Positions 32,340-43,925 are shown, counted from the stretch's first letter. The stretch: 64,000 nt of DNA from Acanthosepion esculentum (GCA_964036315.1 OZ038480.1:6642703-6706702), one strand, 5' to 3'. Notes: generated from the sequence alone by a model not told the origin. Made by a program: numbers and translations.

Positions 32340-35300
32340 AGGAATTTGAGTCTAAGAGAAAAAGATTGAAGAAAAAGAGTTTAAAGAAAGAGATTGAAGA
32401 AAGAGAAAAAGATTGAAGAAAAAGATAGAGTTTGAAGAAAGAGAAAAGATTGAAGAAAAAGTGTTTGAAGAAAGAGATTGAAGAAAGAGAAAAAGGTCGA
32501 AGAAAGAGAAAGAGATTGAAGAAAGAGATTGGAGAAAGAGAAAAGATTGAAGAAAGAGAAAAAGATTGAAGAAAAGGAGTTGGAAGAAAGAGAAAAGATT
32601 GAAGAAAGAGAAAGAGATTGAAGAAAAAGTGTTTGAAGAAAGAGATTGAAGAAAGAGAAAAAGGTCGAAGAAAGAGAAAGAGATTGAAGAAAAAGAAAGA
32701 GTTTAAAGAAAGAGATTGGAGAAAGAGAAAAGATTGAAGAAAGAGAAAAAGATTGAAGAAAAGGAGTTGGAAGAAAGAGAAAAGATTGAAGAAAGAGAAA
32801 AGATTGAAGAAAAAGTGTTTGAAGAAAGAGATTGAAGAAAGAGAAAGAGATTGAAAAAAGAGTTTGAAGAAAGAGATTGAAGAAAGAGAAAAAGGTCGAA
32901 GAAAGAGAAAGAGATTGAAGAAAAAGAAAGAGTTTAAAGAAAGAGATTGGAGAAAGAGAAAAGATTGAAGAAAGAGAAAAAGATTGAAGAAAAGGAGTTG
33001 GAAGAAAGAGAAAAGATTGAAGAAAGAGAAAAAGATTGAAGAAAAGGAGTTGGAAGAAAGAGAAAAGATTGAAGAAAGAGAAAAGATTGAAGAAAAAGTG
33101 TTTGAAGAAAGAGATTGAAGAAAGAGAAAGAGATTGAAAAAAGAGTTTGAAGAAAGAGATTGAAGAAAGAGAAAAAGGTCGAAGAAAGAGAAAGAGATTG
33201 AAGAAAGAGAAAGAGATTGAAGAAAAAGTGTTTGAAGAAAGATTGAAGAAAGAGAAAACGATTGAAGAAAAAGAGTTTAAAGAAAGAGATTGAAGAAAGA
33301 GAAAGAGATTGAAAAAAGAGTTTGAAGAAAGAGATTGAAGAAAGAGAAAAAGGTTGAAGAAAGAGAAAGAGATTGAAGAAAAAGAAAGAGTTTAAAGAAA
33401 GAGATTGGAGAAAGAGAAAAGATTGAAGAAAGAGAAAAAGATTGAAGAAAAGGAGTTGGAAGAAAGAGAAAAGATTGAAGAAAGAGAAAAGATTGAAGAA
33501 AGAGAAAAAGATTGAAGAAAAGGAGTTGGAAGAAAGAGAAAAGATTGAAGAAAGAGAAAGAGATTGAAGAAAAAGTGTTTGAAGAAAGAGATTGAAGAAA
33601 GAGAAAAAGGTCGAAGAAAGAGAAAGAGATTGAAGAAAAAGAAAGAGTTTAAAGAAAGAGATTGGAGAAAGAGAAAAGATTGAAGAAAGAGAAAAAGATT
33701 GAAGAAAAGGAGTTGGAAGAAAGAGAAAAGATTGAAGAAAGAGAAAAGATTGAAGAAAAAGTGTTTGAAGAAAGAGATTGAAGAAAGAGAAAGAGATTGA
33801 AAAAAGAGTTTGAAGAAAGAGATTGAAGAAAGAGAAAAAGGTCGAAGAAAGAGAAAGAGATTGAAGAAAAAGAAAGAGTTTAAAGAAAGAGATTGGAGAA
33901 AGAGAAAAGATTGAAGAAAGAGAAAAAGATTGAAGAAAAGGAGTTGGAAGAAAGAGAAAAGATTGAAGAAAGAGAAAAGATTGAAGAAAAAGTGTTTGAA
34001 GAAAGAGATTGAAAAAAGAGTTTGAAGAAAGAGATTGAAGAAAGAGAAAAAGGTCGAAGAAAGAGAAAGAGATTGAAGAAAAAGAAAGAGTTTAAAGAAA
34101 GAGATTGGAGAAAGAGAAAAGATTGAAGAAAGAGAAAAAGATTGAAGAAAAGGAGTTGGAAGAAAGAGAAAAGATTGAAGAAAGAGAAAAGATTGAAGAA
34201 AGAGAAAAAGATTGAAGAAAAGGAGTTGGAAGAAAGAGAAAAGATTGAAGAAAGAGAAAAGATTGAAGAAAAAGTGTTTGAAGAAAGAGATTGAAGAAAG
34301 AGAAAGAGATTGAAAAAAGAGTTTGAAGAAAGAGATTGAAGAAAGAGAAAAAGGTCGAAGAAAGAGAAAGAGATTGAAGAAAGAGAAAGAGATTGAAGAA
34401 AGAGAAAGAGATTGAAGAAAAAGTGTTTGAAGAAAGATTGAAGAAAGAGAAAACGATTGAAGAAAAAGAGTTTAAAGAAAGAGATTGAAGAAAGAGAAAG
34501 AGATTGAAAAAAGAGTTTGAAGAAAGAGATTAAAGAAAGAGAAAAAGGTCGAAGAAAGAGAAAGAGATTGAAGAAAAAGAAAGAGTTTAAAGAAAGAGAT
34601 TGGAGAAAGAGAAAAGATTGAAGAAAGAGAAAAAGATTGAAGAAAAGGAGTTGGAAGAAAGAGAAAAGATTGAAGAAAGAGAAAAGATTGAAGAAAGAGA
34701 AAAAGATTGAAGAAAAGGAGTTGAAAGAAAGAGAAAAGATTGAAGAAAGAGAAAAGATTGAAGAAAAAGTGTTTGAAGAAAGAGATTGAAGAAAGAGAAA
34801 GAGATTGAAAAAAGAGTTTGAAGAAAGAGATTGAAGAAAGAGAAAAAGGTCGAAGAAAGAGAAAGAGATTGAAGAAAAAGAAAGAGTTTAAAGAAAGAGA
34901 TTGGAGAAAGAGAAAAGATTGAAGAAAGAGAAAAAGATTGAAGAAAAGGAGTTGGAAGAAAGAGAAAAGATTGAAGAAAGAGAAAGAGATTGAAGAAAAA
35001 GTGTTTGAAGAAAGAGATTGAAGAAAGAGAAAAAGGTCGAAGAAAGAGAAAGAGATTGAAGAAAAAGAAAGAGTTTAAAGAAAGAGATTGGAGAAAGAGA
35101 AAAGATTGAAGAAAGAGAAAAAGATTGAAGAAAAGGAGTTGGAAGAAAGAGAAAAGATTGAAGAAAGAGAAAGAGATTGAAGAAAGAGAAAGAGATTGAA
35201 GAAAAAGTGTTTGAAGAAAGATTGAAGAAAGAGAAAACGATTGAAGAAAAAGAGTTTAAAGAAAGAGATTGAAGAAAGAGAAAGAGATTGAAAAAAGAGT

Positions 35301-35410
35301 TTGAAGAAAGAGATTGAAGAAAGAGAAAAAGGTCGAAGAAAGAGAAAGAGATTGAAGAAAAAGAAAGAGTTTGAAGAAAGATATTAAAGAAAGAGAAAAA
35401 TGATTGAAGA
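32340..35410. repeat. GA-rich higher-order satellite, about 3.07 kb
   Basis: Built from short modules such as GATTGAAGAAAGAGAAAA, AAAGGAGTTGGAAGAAAGAG, AAAAAGTGTTTGAAGAAAGA and AAAGAGTTTAAAGAAAGAG. The marker AAAAAGGTCGAAG recurs at 32495, 32663, 32894, 33177, (33352 as GGTTG), 33609, 33840, 34052, 34353, 34547, 34848, 35035 and 35331. Higher-order units therefore vary from about 170 to 300 bp, with 231 bp and 301 bp each seen twice. From about 32360 to 35400 nearly every C I see lies in a CpG (GGTCGAAG or AAACGATT). The plus strand has no long reading frame. Confidence 0.95.
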
Positions 35411-36081
35411 AACTGTGAACATTAGTGTTAAATATTTTGTTGACTGTTTTAAATAATTCATGAATGGTTCTGGTGAAGTCAGGAGTGAATTCTAATGGTC
35501 AACAGAGTATGAAATTAATAATGAAACTTATGTCTGGGTGGAAAGTTTAAATATGGAGTGGTCAGTAAGGAAGGAAGAGACAGGTTACCTTGGTAACTTC
35601 TATTCATTATCAGTTGTTATTTATGCAAGTGTAGTCAACATATGTTCCTGTCTTCCCTTATTCTGGCCCCACCCAACCTTTTTTCCCATTAAAAGGATGA
35701 ATCACTCCCAATTGGGAGGTTAGGAGTGGATAGGTAATCCTAAATAGGTGGCTCCTGCAAGCACCCTATCATGCACCAGACATATATCTTGCCTCCCTGA
35801 CGGAGACTAGTAGCCTTTGTGTATGTTTTCTTTCTCTTCAGAAAAAAGAAAGATTAAAAAGCCCATGAAATCTATAAATGAAAAGTTGGTCGTGCAGTCT
35901 ATAAAAGCAGTGATTACATTTGAGACATGATTTATAGAGAAGAAAATCTGTAGAAGTGATAGGTTTGCTATGTAAGTAATTATTAGTAAGTATAAGTAAG
36001 TATATACAAGACGTTGCCAAAAATTTCTCATGCTATCCAACTTCCCTAAGTCTGACCAAAGACCAGAATCTTTTTTTTTAA
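35411..36081. other. No recognised gene
   Basis: Unique sequence after the GA array. It includes the perfect 14-bp palindrome CTCCCAATTGGGAG at 35705-35718 in a pyrimidine/purine-switching patch. No coding motif. Confidence 0.45.
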
Positions 36082-36323
36082 CCCTAGAACACTAACCATG
36101 GGTATATAGTACCCAGCACAAATTTTCCTATTTTTAATTACAATTTTCAGTACCTGATTTTCTTACCTAAATAATGTTTTTCAGTTCCTATTAATGTTAA
36201 CTCAAAGTACAAAGTTTGAAGTACCTGAATGTCAAATATTTCAAATAAAGATTTATATTTAATATTTTTTTTGATATTTTCAAAATCGGGTATGATATAC
36301 CCATGGTTAGTAGTGGTGTAACT
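36082..36323. mobile_element. PiggyBac-like MITE, copy 1
   Basis: Flanked by TTAA on both sides (36078-36081 and 36324-36327). The left end is CCCTAGAACACTAACCATGG and then GTATATAGTACC. The right end is the imperfect complement (GGTATGATATACCCATGGTT, AGTAGTGGTGTAACT). TTAA target duplication and a CCCTAG-type start are hallmarks of piggyBac. At 242 bp there is no transposase, so it is non-autonomous. Confidence 0.75.
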
Positions 36324-36327
36324 TTAA

Positions 36328-36513
36328 CCCTAGAACACTAACCATGGGTATATAGTACCTAGTGCAAATTTTCCTATTTTTAATTACAATTTTCAGTACC
36401 TGATTTTCTTACCTAAATAATATGTTTTTCAGTTCCTATTAATGTTAACTAATATTTTTTTTTATATTTTTAAAATCGGGTATGATATACCCATGGTTAG
36501 TAGAGGTGTAACT
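36328..36513. mobile_element. PiggyBac-like MITE, copy 2, internally deleted
   Basis: Directly follows copy 1 and shares the TTAA at 36324-36327 with it; its right TTAA is 36514-36517. Ends and most of the interior are nearly identical to copy 1. It lacks about 55 bp that in copy 1 runs from CTCAAAGTACAAAG to the AATAAAGATTTATA region. Confidence 0.75.
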
Positions 36514-36517
36514 TTAA

Positions 36518-36798
36518 TTGATAGTTAGTGTTCTTTAAACCCTTCTTAGTCAGGCCCAAAAGCTTTTCAGCACTCATCATGTTCATATACATATGTATGT
36601 AATGGATACACTGTATGAACAAAGTTACTTATCACAATACGCAACACCTTATATGAAAAGTGGAAAAATACAATAAAAATTAAACAGACAGACCATGTCA
36701 GGTCTTTTTAATCAAGCGTGTTTAGATGAATACTTGCTGCCTAAGTATACCTTATTCAAACACACAGACAGACAAATACACACACAGAGACCCCCCCC

Positions 36799-36857
<59 letters not shown>

Positions 36858-37977
36858 GTCCGCGCCGATAAATTGCAGTAGTTGGGGTCTAAAACTTCTA
36901 TCTGCAGTTTAGATGGTTCGCTGTTTAGATAAAAAATGAGACACGATGTGAAGATTGTCAGTTTAGACCACCAAAACAAAGCATGTCAAGTCCATGGAGT
37001 CATCTGTGAAAATGAGTAACACAATGGCTAAGTATGCAAAATGCATATTCAATACTAAGAGTTGAATATTGGCAGTTTTGAAAAACATTTATAAAAGCTA
37101 TCCTTTAATTTCACATAAAAATCTGCACCAATGTGAATAAATTTGAAAGATGACGGCCTAAAATGATTACAATTATAAAGCATATTGTCAATAGATCCAT
37201 CATTGATGACAGCAAAAGATGGTGGAAATCTCATACGCATGAGATTTTAACATTTTAACAAGAAAAAAAATAAAATTAATTTTTTTATAGTTTTATTAAA
37301 AGTTTGAATAGTAACATTTATTTAAATGTATTTACAATGTATTGTAAATACATTGTATTGTAATGTATTAATAAAAATAATCTAACAATACAATATAGTA
37401 ACATCTATGTAAAAGTACAGGTTTCTATGCAATGTAATGATACAACACAAATTTTATGAAATTAATATAAAAAACAACATTTTTAATAAGTTTGCATGTA
37501 TGTAATGGAAAATAAAAATAAAGTTTGTAATAACACTTTATTAAATAAAGTCAGTAATGGAGATTTGCTTAAAATAAAAGATTATACAGAAAAAATCAGA
37601 TTTTAAAAATTGTCACAATCAAATTTGAATTTATTTTAAATCGGGATCCACTGATGATTATGATTCTAATATGAACATGACAAAAAATATTTAGGTCCAC
37701 CATGCATGTGCAGCTTAAGTGACATTGTGATTTATTGGTGTGTGGCTTAATGGCATTGACCTGTATATGACAAAAATATTATTTTAAGGTATGCAATATT
37801 TATGAGTTAAAGTGATCAATATCAGGGACAGAGTGTATGTAAATATAAAAGTAGACACAGAGGGCCACACTGAGCAGGGAGAGTCTGTTTCATGCCTGAT
37901 CACAGTCTTCAGTCCTGAAGATTGCATTCAAGCATGGCATGAAAAATATTGTTGGTGTTTGGTTTTGACCTCTGTGT

Positions 37978-37980
<3 letters not shown>
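36518..37980. other. No recognised gene; microsatellite and palindrome
   Basis: Holds a compound C8/(CA)n/(TA)n microsatellite (about 36759-36854) and a perfect inverted repeat, AATGTATTTACAAT - GT - ATTGTAAATACATT, at 37325-37354. The rest is AT-rich with no motif. Confidence 0.55.
36759..36854. repeat. Compound (CA)n C-run (TA)n microsatellite
   Basis: CA/CAGA repeats, a run of about nine C, a CA tract and then about 38 bp of TA. Confidence 0.95.

Positions 37981-38035
<55 letters not shown>
37981..38035. repeat. (AT)n microsatellite
   Basis: About 54 bp of AT dinucleotide directly at the end of the SINE that follows. Confidence 0.95.
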
Positions 38036-38039
<4 letters not shown>

Positions 38040-38345
38040 TTGTCATCCACAGACAGCATGGCTAGACATCTGGTTGCCTCTAGCTAGGATCAAAACCCGA
38101 CTGAATTGGCGTTAGTCAGGAATTCTACCACTAAGCCGTTGGCAAGGCAGGGATGAAGGTGAATTTTAGCGTATTTATTTTTAGATAAACACACAGTGAC
38201 CGACAGGACTCAATTCGCTTTTGCCAAAGAGTCATGCTATATCAGCTTTAATAGTCACTGTTTACAAACTCACGCTTCCTTCCCCAGAGAGCTCAACCGA
38301 AATTAATTTTTTCATGAGCCTATATTATTGTCATCCACAGACAGA
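38036..38345 (-). mobile_element. tRNA-derived SINE (family IV)
   Basis: On the minus strand a box A-like GGCTTAGTGGTAGAATTCCT (about 38119-38138) and box B-like GGGTTTTGATCCT (about 38087-38099) have the spacing of a tRNA-derived Pol III promoter; the head resembles tRNA-Gly. The phrase ATTATTGTCATCCACAGACA occurs at both ends (38036 and 38325), either as a target duplication or a terminal repeat. The interior (38160-38325) is more complex than the flanks but not coding. Confidence 0.6.
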
Positions 38346-38425
38346 CTGTTTCGAAAAATGTAGAATTGTAATCCAATTAAAAAACAATTTTTAAAAAAAA
38401 TAGAAGGTCCGAATTTGGCAATTCC

Positions 38426-38611
38426 CAACACCATTCTGCCTCAGCCAATATCCCCCCCTAATACTATTCTGCCTCAGCTAATATAACCTCCCCAACACCA
38501 TTCTGCCTCAGTTAATATACCCTCCCTCAACACAATTCTGCCTCAGCTAATATAACCTCCCACAACATCATTCTACCTCAGCTAATATACCCTCCCCAAC
38601 ACTATTCTGCC
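38426..38611. repeat. Short tandem repeat, about 34-bp unit, 5.5 copies
   Basis: The unit ACACCATTCTGCCTCAGCTA then ATATACCCTCCCCA recurs with CTGCCTCAG at 38436, 38469, 38503, 38538, (CTAC at 38573) and 38607. The spacing drifts between 33 and 35 bp because of C-run length. Confidence 0.9.
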
Positions 38612-38874
38612 TGTTTTCAATGTTCTCATCACCAAGCCTTTCTTGATTTGATATTCATTTAACACACCCACCAGTTGACTTTCACCAGTCCTTTGTATCA
38701 TTGAAATAAATATTTTTATTTTTTCTAATTTTCTTGTATTTAACTTTGTTCTTTGTTGTCTGTTTTTTATTTTATATGCCGCACTATTTCCTAATTTTAT
38801 TTTAGTTTTTTTCTTTCTGCCTTTATTGTTTTAATTTTTAATTTTATCTTAATACTTGCCTCAACTTGTGTGTG

Positions 38875-38944
<70 letters not shown>

Positions 38945-39710
38945 AGTATGTGGACACGCCATCTGCATAAGATGCTAGTACATTATTTAGTGTTAATTCT
39001 TGATACTACATTTTAATAGAAAATCCATCCTGAGTGGATAACTGAATGCAGAAATTTTGCTTGACATTATCCTATCAAAATGGATATTTGGACTTATACT
39101 AAGTTAACACTTAAAACTTAAAAAACTTAAACCTGCACTTCTCAAGTGCCATTCATTTGTGGTTACTTGGTTGTTCTTGGTATCTGGGAAGAACTTGAAT
39201 TCTTTTGATAGAAACCAAAAGAACAGTATGTTAATTAAGTTTACTTAATCAACCTACTCTGTTCAGCAGTCCTTCATCACCACTCCTCACCATCACCTCC
39301 CATCCGAAGTGAGAGATAGTCATATGTTTTCAGCCATGGAAATCAGAAAAATTTACTTCAGTCATCATAATTGTATCAAAGCCCCATTGAAATGATGTCA
39401 GTCTATTCTTCACATAAAGTGTCATGCTCACTGCTACATTACCACACTGACCAACTACCTTACAAGCAACAGTGTGAGGTTTAATAATCCTGTTAACCCA
39501 TTCCTATTACCTCCTCTCCCCCCCTTATATACTAGAATGTCAGTTAATCATCACTTGGTCAAAAATTCTTTGGTCACTGACTGACTCTCCAAAATTAGTT
39601 ATCTGAATGTTCATTCCTTGAAATAACTGGAAATCAGAATCAGGACTGTTTTGTTTGTTTGTTTGTTTTCATATATATTTGTTTGTATGTTTTATAGGAG
39701 TAGATAAGCT
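38612..39710. other. No recognised gene; microsatellite
   Basis: Includes a (TG)n(TA)n tract at about 38867-38938. The rest is unique AT-rich sequence. The part next to 39710 may be 5' flank of the long LINE copy. Confidence 0.45.
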
Positions 39711-40239
39711 TTTCTATCACCTGGTCCATATTCCTCCTCCTTCTCTTGAACAGGCATAGAGGCTCATACCTTGTTTCCTATTTAGGAAGGCATTCCCAGT
39801 TCTGTTCCTTTTCTCAGGCCTTAATAGCAGTGCCATCATTAATTTTTTGTGATATGTGTGAATGATGGCAATGTCTCTTCATCACTGACGGTACTAGGTT
39901 GTCAGTTTTCTGGTTGCTGTTTACAACTGGTATTTAGGAGCCCAAACTCTTGTGTAACATCTTGAGAGGCTGCTCTGATCAACAGTTGCATAATGTCAAG
40001 GTTCTGGCAGTGCCATGTTACGTATGGAAGGGTGTCCCTGCAAGCACCTCTGCTAGGCAACCCTGAGGCCAAATTATGCTGCAGTCTGTGCCAGTTCTCT
40101 TCCTGCACATGTTACATTAGATGACTGACTGCTAATACTATCCTAGACCTTTCCTTACCAAAACAAAACACCATAACTATAAGATACCAAAGATATAAAT
40201 CTAAACCAATTCAACAAAAATCACCGAAACCCCTCAACC

Positions 40240-41340
40240 TTTCTTTCTCCAACATTTGTGGCATCCATACCAACTTCTATAGTGTGGAATTGTTTCTCTT
40301 TGAAAAGTCTCTGGATATCCTAGCTCTCTGTGAAACTAATACCAACTCTTCAATGCCCACCTCAGATTTCTCAATTCCTGACTACCTTCCTCTCCTGAGA
40401 AAGGAATCTAATGTCCACATGCATGGCCTGGGAGTTTATGTCCGTGATTATCTCGCGCTGGCTAGGGAACTCTCTCTTAAATTTCCAGACCATTCTTACA
40501 TGTGTCTCTGTCTGTTTCTACTTAACCCAGTCAACTATCTCTTTTTTTTTCTACTGTTCCTCTTTCTCTTAAGACTGTTGCGTGTTAGATAGTATTTCTG
40601 ATAATTTAGACAAGGCCAGATCCCTACACGCGTCTGCAAACATATTTGCGTTTGGTGACTGTTATGGTCCAGGTTAGGACCAAGGAAGAACAACACGAAC
40701 ACAAGAGTAGAAATAACAAAGATATATTACACGGAATAATAATACAAGATGTGGAAGGTGTTAGTATGACTGTCAGTCTGGTTTGGAGTGAACTACTTTC
40801 AGCTGGACTCTATTCGTCTCTCTCTCTTGAGAGGCATAGTATACATAGTGTTAGGAAGAGTTCATTCTGTAGTTATAGGTAAGGACCCATAACAGTGACT
40901 GTAATGCCCACCATACCAGGTGGCTTAAACCCTCGGTCACTGACCCTGCTGGAATTCAGACCCTTAACTTCTCAATCACTCAATCTCTCATGCAAGTGGT
41001 GACTTACCCCAGTAACCCTGATGGACACGCTTCTCCTCTAGATCTGTTTTTTACCTCTATCCCAGACTCATGTCGCACTATGCAGCTCTGCCCTCTTGGT
41101 AACTCTGATCATGTGGTAGTGTCTGTAAACATCTCTTACTGCTCTCCTACCAGCCAAGAACCTCCTATTAACAGAATAACTTTCTGTTATCAATGAGCAG
41201 ATTGGGACTCGTTCTGTGACTTCCTTTGTGACGTTCCTTGGAATGCAGTTTTTAATCATCCTGTTCATGAATGCATATCTGAGATCTCTTCCTGGGTGAA
41301 AGCCGGCATTAATGCTTTCTTTCCTGCAAGGAAATAACAA
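40240..41340 (+). pseudogene. LINE apurinic-type endonuclease remnant
   Basis: The frame at 40284-40592 carries FEKSLDILALCETNTNSSMP, whose ETN matches the catalytic Glu block of AP-type endonucleases. HMHGLGVYVRDYL follows, then a hydrophobic stretch. After a frameshift comes FAFGD (the catalytic GDFN block), cut by the solo LTR. NAHHTRWL resumes on the other side (about 40901) and SDHVVVSVNIS (about 41107-41140) is the terminal SDH block. The order E - GDFN - SDH is that of the exonuclease-endonuclease-phosphatase fold. Stops at 41195 and 41336 break it. Confidence 0.75.
40660..40894. mobile_element. Solo LTR candidate 1 (235 bp)
   Basis: Begins TGTTATGG and ends CCATAACA, an 8-bp perfect inverted repeat with TG...CA ends. 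It is flanked by GTGAC on both sides (40655-40659 and 40895-40899), a 5-bp target duplication. Removing it and one GTGAC restores the LINE endonuclease sequence through the GD-N block. No gag or pol is present, so it is a solo LTR or a very small non-autonomous LTR element. Orientation is uncertain. Confidence 0.75.
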
Positions 41341-41765
41341 GTTAATCTGCATTCATCTTTTTGGTTCTCATCTGCATGCACAGCTGCTATAGCCCAAAGG
41401 AATCACGTCTTTCGGCTGTACCAGAACAACACATCTGATTGCAACAGACATCTCTTTTTCTCTGCTCGTAACAAGTGAAAACATATCCTCAAAGAAGCAA
41501 AGTTACCATTTGCTGATAAAATGAAACAACATATAGCATCTTGCAAGTTCAGATCTAGAGATTATTGGTGGCTCTGCAAGAGTGTGCTAAACAACAGAAA
41601 ATCCTCCATCTTTCCTTTATTCAATCAATTCAGAGTTCTGACAATTACAGCAGATAAGATTGAATGCTTTGCTCAGAAATTCTCTTCAAACTCGACTCAT
41701 TTGAAGTACACACACCTTATTTCCCTCCTAGAACAGAGGCTCTACTGAGTGATATGCACATAATC

Positions 41766-42240
41766 TGTGGCAGACATGATGAGGCAGAACATGGGACGAG
41801 CACAACTGGTTCCAACTTGCCTTTTCCCCGCCAAAAAAGAGCCCGTATTTGCTTAGCATGTAGGGCTACTGCAGTCGAAATGAAGGAGAAAAAAAGAAAG
41901 CACTTACCGCTCTGCCGTAATCCGTCCTCGGCCAGATAACGTAAAAGAATAAGGGGAGACTTGCATCGCCTTTTTATGCAATGAATATGCAATGCATTAT
42001 GGGATAGAGACGGAATGAACTATGGGATCGCATGAAGACACAAGGGATTATGGGTATATGGACAAATATAAAAGCACCTAATTTTTCCCAGTTCGAGACA
42101 AGCTTGGAGTGACGTTCCTGGTTGGCAGCTGGAAAAGTCTGTTTGTGCAATTTTGAGACGGAACGTCTAGAGGTTGGATTACCAGTTGGGAGAGCTCGAA
42201 TTTACTCGCTGGTGGCCGTTTTTCTTTTTATTTCCTCACA
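41766..42240 (+). mobile_element. Solo LTR candidate 2 (475 bp)
   Basis: Begins TGTGGCAG and ends TTCCTCACA, so the ends are TGTG...CACA. It is flanked by TAATC (41761-41765 and 42241-42245). The LINE reading frame continues across it (SDMHII before, PSQVLNIISKFD after). A TATA box-like TATAAAAG at 42067-42074 lies in the right half, as in an LTR's U3, giving the plus orientation. It is more G+C-rich than its surroundings and unlike solo LTR 1. An alternative is a 9-bp duplication (CACATAATC) with a shorter element. Confidence 0.75.
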
Positions 42241-42245
42241 TAATC

Positions 42246-43740
42246 CCATCACAGGTCTTGAACATTATTTCTAAATTTGACTCCCATAAGACTAGTGGAG
42301 ATGATGGGATCCCAGTCATCATCCAAAAGTAATGTGCTCCTGAGTTGACTCCAATTCTTTCCAAACTCTACAACTATTGCCTTGCTGCTTCCTGCTTTCT
42401 TGCTTGTTGGAAGTCCTCCTCTGTAGCCCCTGTTTTTAAAACTCTGGAGAATCTTCTCACCCCTCTAATTATCGCCGTATTAGTCTCCTACTGCATTTCG
42501 GCTAAGTATTTGTGGCTTTAATCAATGTCTGAAGTGGTTAAGCATCTTACCTCTCATGACCTACTTTCTGACAAACATTATGGCTTCCATTTTTCCAGGT
42601 CTACCATGGATGTGCTAAAGGTCATCACTGAATATGTATATCAAGCTTTTGATAATAACGGCAAAGTTTGGGCTGTGGCTCTAGATTTCTTGAAGGTGTT
42701 TGACAGGGTTTGGCATGCTGGTCTTCTATGAAAGCTCCAGGGCTATGGTATAACTGGATATTTGTTTGATTTAATCTAATCCTTCCTATCAAATCGTGAA
42801 ATGAAGGTCATTTTAAACAGGCTTGCTTTCAGATCCTTTTACATGAACACAAGTGTCCCCCAAGGCTCTATTCTGGGTCCTACGCTGTTTCTAAGCTTCA
42901 TCAATGATCTTCCTGATGTCATCATTTCCTAAGTAGGCATTTATGCAGATGACACTACCATTTACTTCTGTCACAATAGCAAATATGTCAGATTTGACAA
43001 AGTCAACCTGGCCTCTGCTCTTGAAAAGGCCCTCCAATCAGTGGTTAACTGAGGCAGGAAATGGCTTGTAAATTTTAATACCTGCAAAGCTAAAATGCTC
43101 TCATTTAACCACCATAGAGAAACTTCCCTGGCCACCATCATCATGGCTGCTGTTAAACTCATGGAGAGCACCACACTGCACCTTTTTGGCCTCTTGTTTT
43201 CAAATTACTTGTAGTAGATCAACTACATTGAATCAATAGCGGCATCTACTGCAAGGACAGTTGGGTCACTGTGTCATTCCAGAAGGTTTTTCTCGTCAGA
43301 GTTCATCTTGCACATTTACAAATCTACCCTTCATCCTTGCTTTGAATACTTATCTGGTCAGGTGCTCCTGCTACTCATCTCAAGGTTACTGACAAAATCC
43401 AAAGAAGGATCTGCAATGTAATTGGTCCTGACTTGGCATCTCAATTTCAGTCACTTTCTTATCAACATGGCATAGCTTCCCTCTGTCTTTTCTAGAAATA
43501 CTTTCATGGCAAATGCTCCAACAAGCATTTTTCCCTAGTGCCTGAACTTTGTGAATTTAAGCATGCTAGATTGGCATCTAGGTCCCACACTTTTACTTCT
43601 AAATTAGGTAAATGTAACCACCACTTCTACTCCACTTCTACAGCTTCTTTTCTCGCAATTCCCACCTGGGAAACCCCCTTCTGTTTCCTTGTTTTCCTGA
43701 AAACTACAATCTACAAAAATTTTATTGCAATGTCAATTGC
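42246..43740 (+). pseudogene. LINE reverse transcriptase, stop-riddled
   Basis: Pieces in order: SQVLNIISKFDSHKTSGDDG (RT start), CAPELTPILSKLYNYCLAAS, VVKHLTSHDLLSDKHYGFHF (motif 2 region, 42537 on), AVALDFLKVFDRVWHAGLL (motif A with DxxKxFD, about 42672-42731), SVPQGSILGPTLF (motif B, about 42853-42891), GIYADDTTIY (motif C, YADD at 42942-42953) and ALQSVVN. The thumb follows with IYKSTLHPC (about 43314) and further damage. All three catalytic aspartates are present, but frequent stops make it non-functional. Confidence 0.85.
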
Positions 43741-43868
43741 TATCTTTTATCTTCTTGAACCCCATTCAGCTTTTATCCTCCCCCTCTATACCTAGTCTTT
43801 TCTCTCACCTTCACCTCTTGTAAACCCCTGCATACTAGTGGCATTCCCACCTTGCTTGAAGTGAAATG

Positions 43869-43872
<4 letters not shown>

Positions 43873-43925
<53 letters not shown>
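43873..43925. repeat. (AT)n microsatellite at LINE 3' end
   Basis: About 53 bp of AT repeats start where other family I copies have a poly(A) tail, after GAAATGATTAAT. Confidence 0.95.

Larger units (their letters stand above)
39711..43870 (+). mobile_element. LINE family I, longest copy (copy 6), with two nested LTRs
   Basis: The only copy reaching upstream of the RT. The 5' region (39711-40260) is partly shared with 46778-46890. Next come an AP-type endonuclease (about 40240-40590 and 40900-41340), a linker (41340-41760) and RT from 42246. The YADD motif lies at 42942-42953, then the C-terminal region and the family 3' terminus at about 43810-43870 (CATACTAGTGGCATTCCC ... TTGAAGTGAAATGATT). 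Two insertions, 40660-40894 and 41766-42240, carry exact 5-bp duplications. Without them the element is about 3.4 kb. Many stops show it is dead. Confidence 0.85.
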
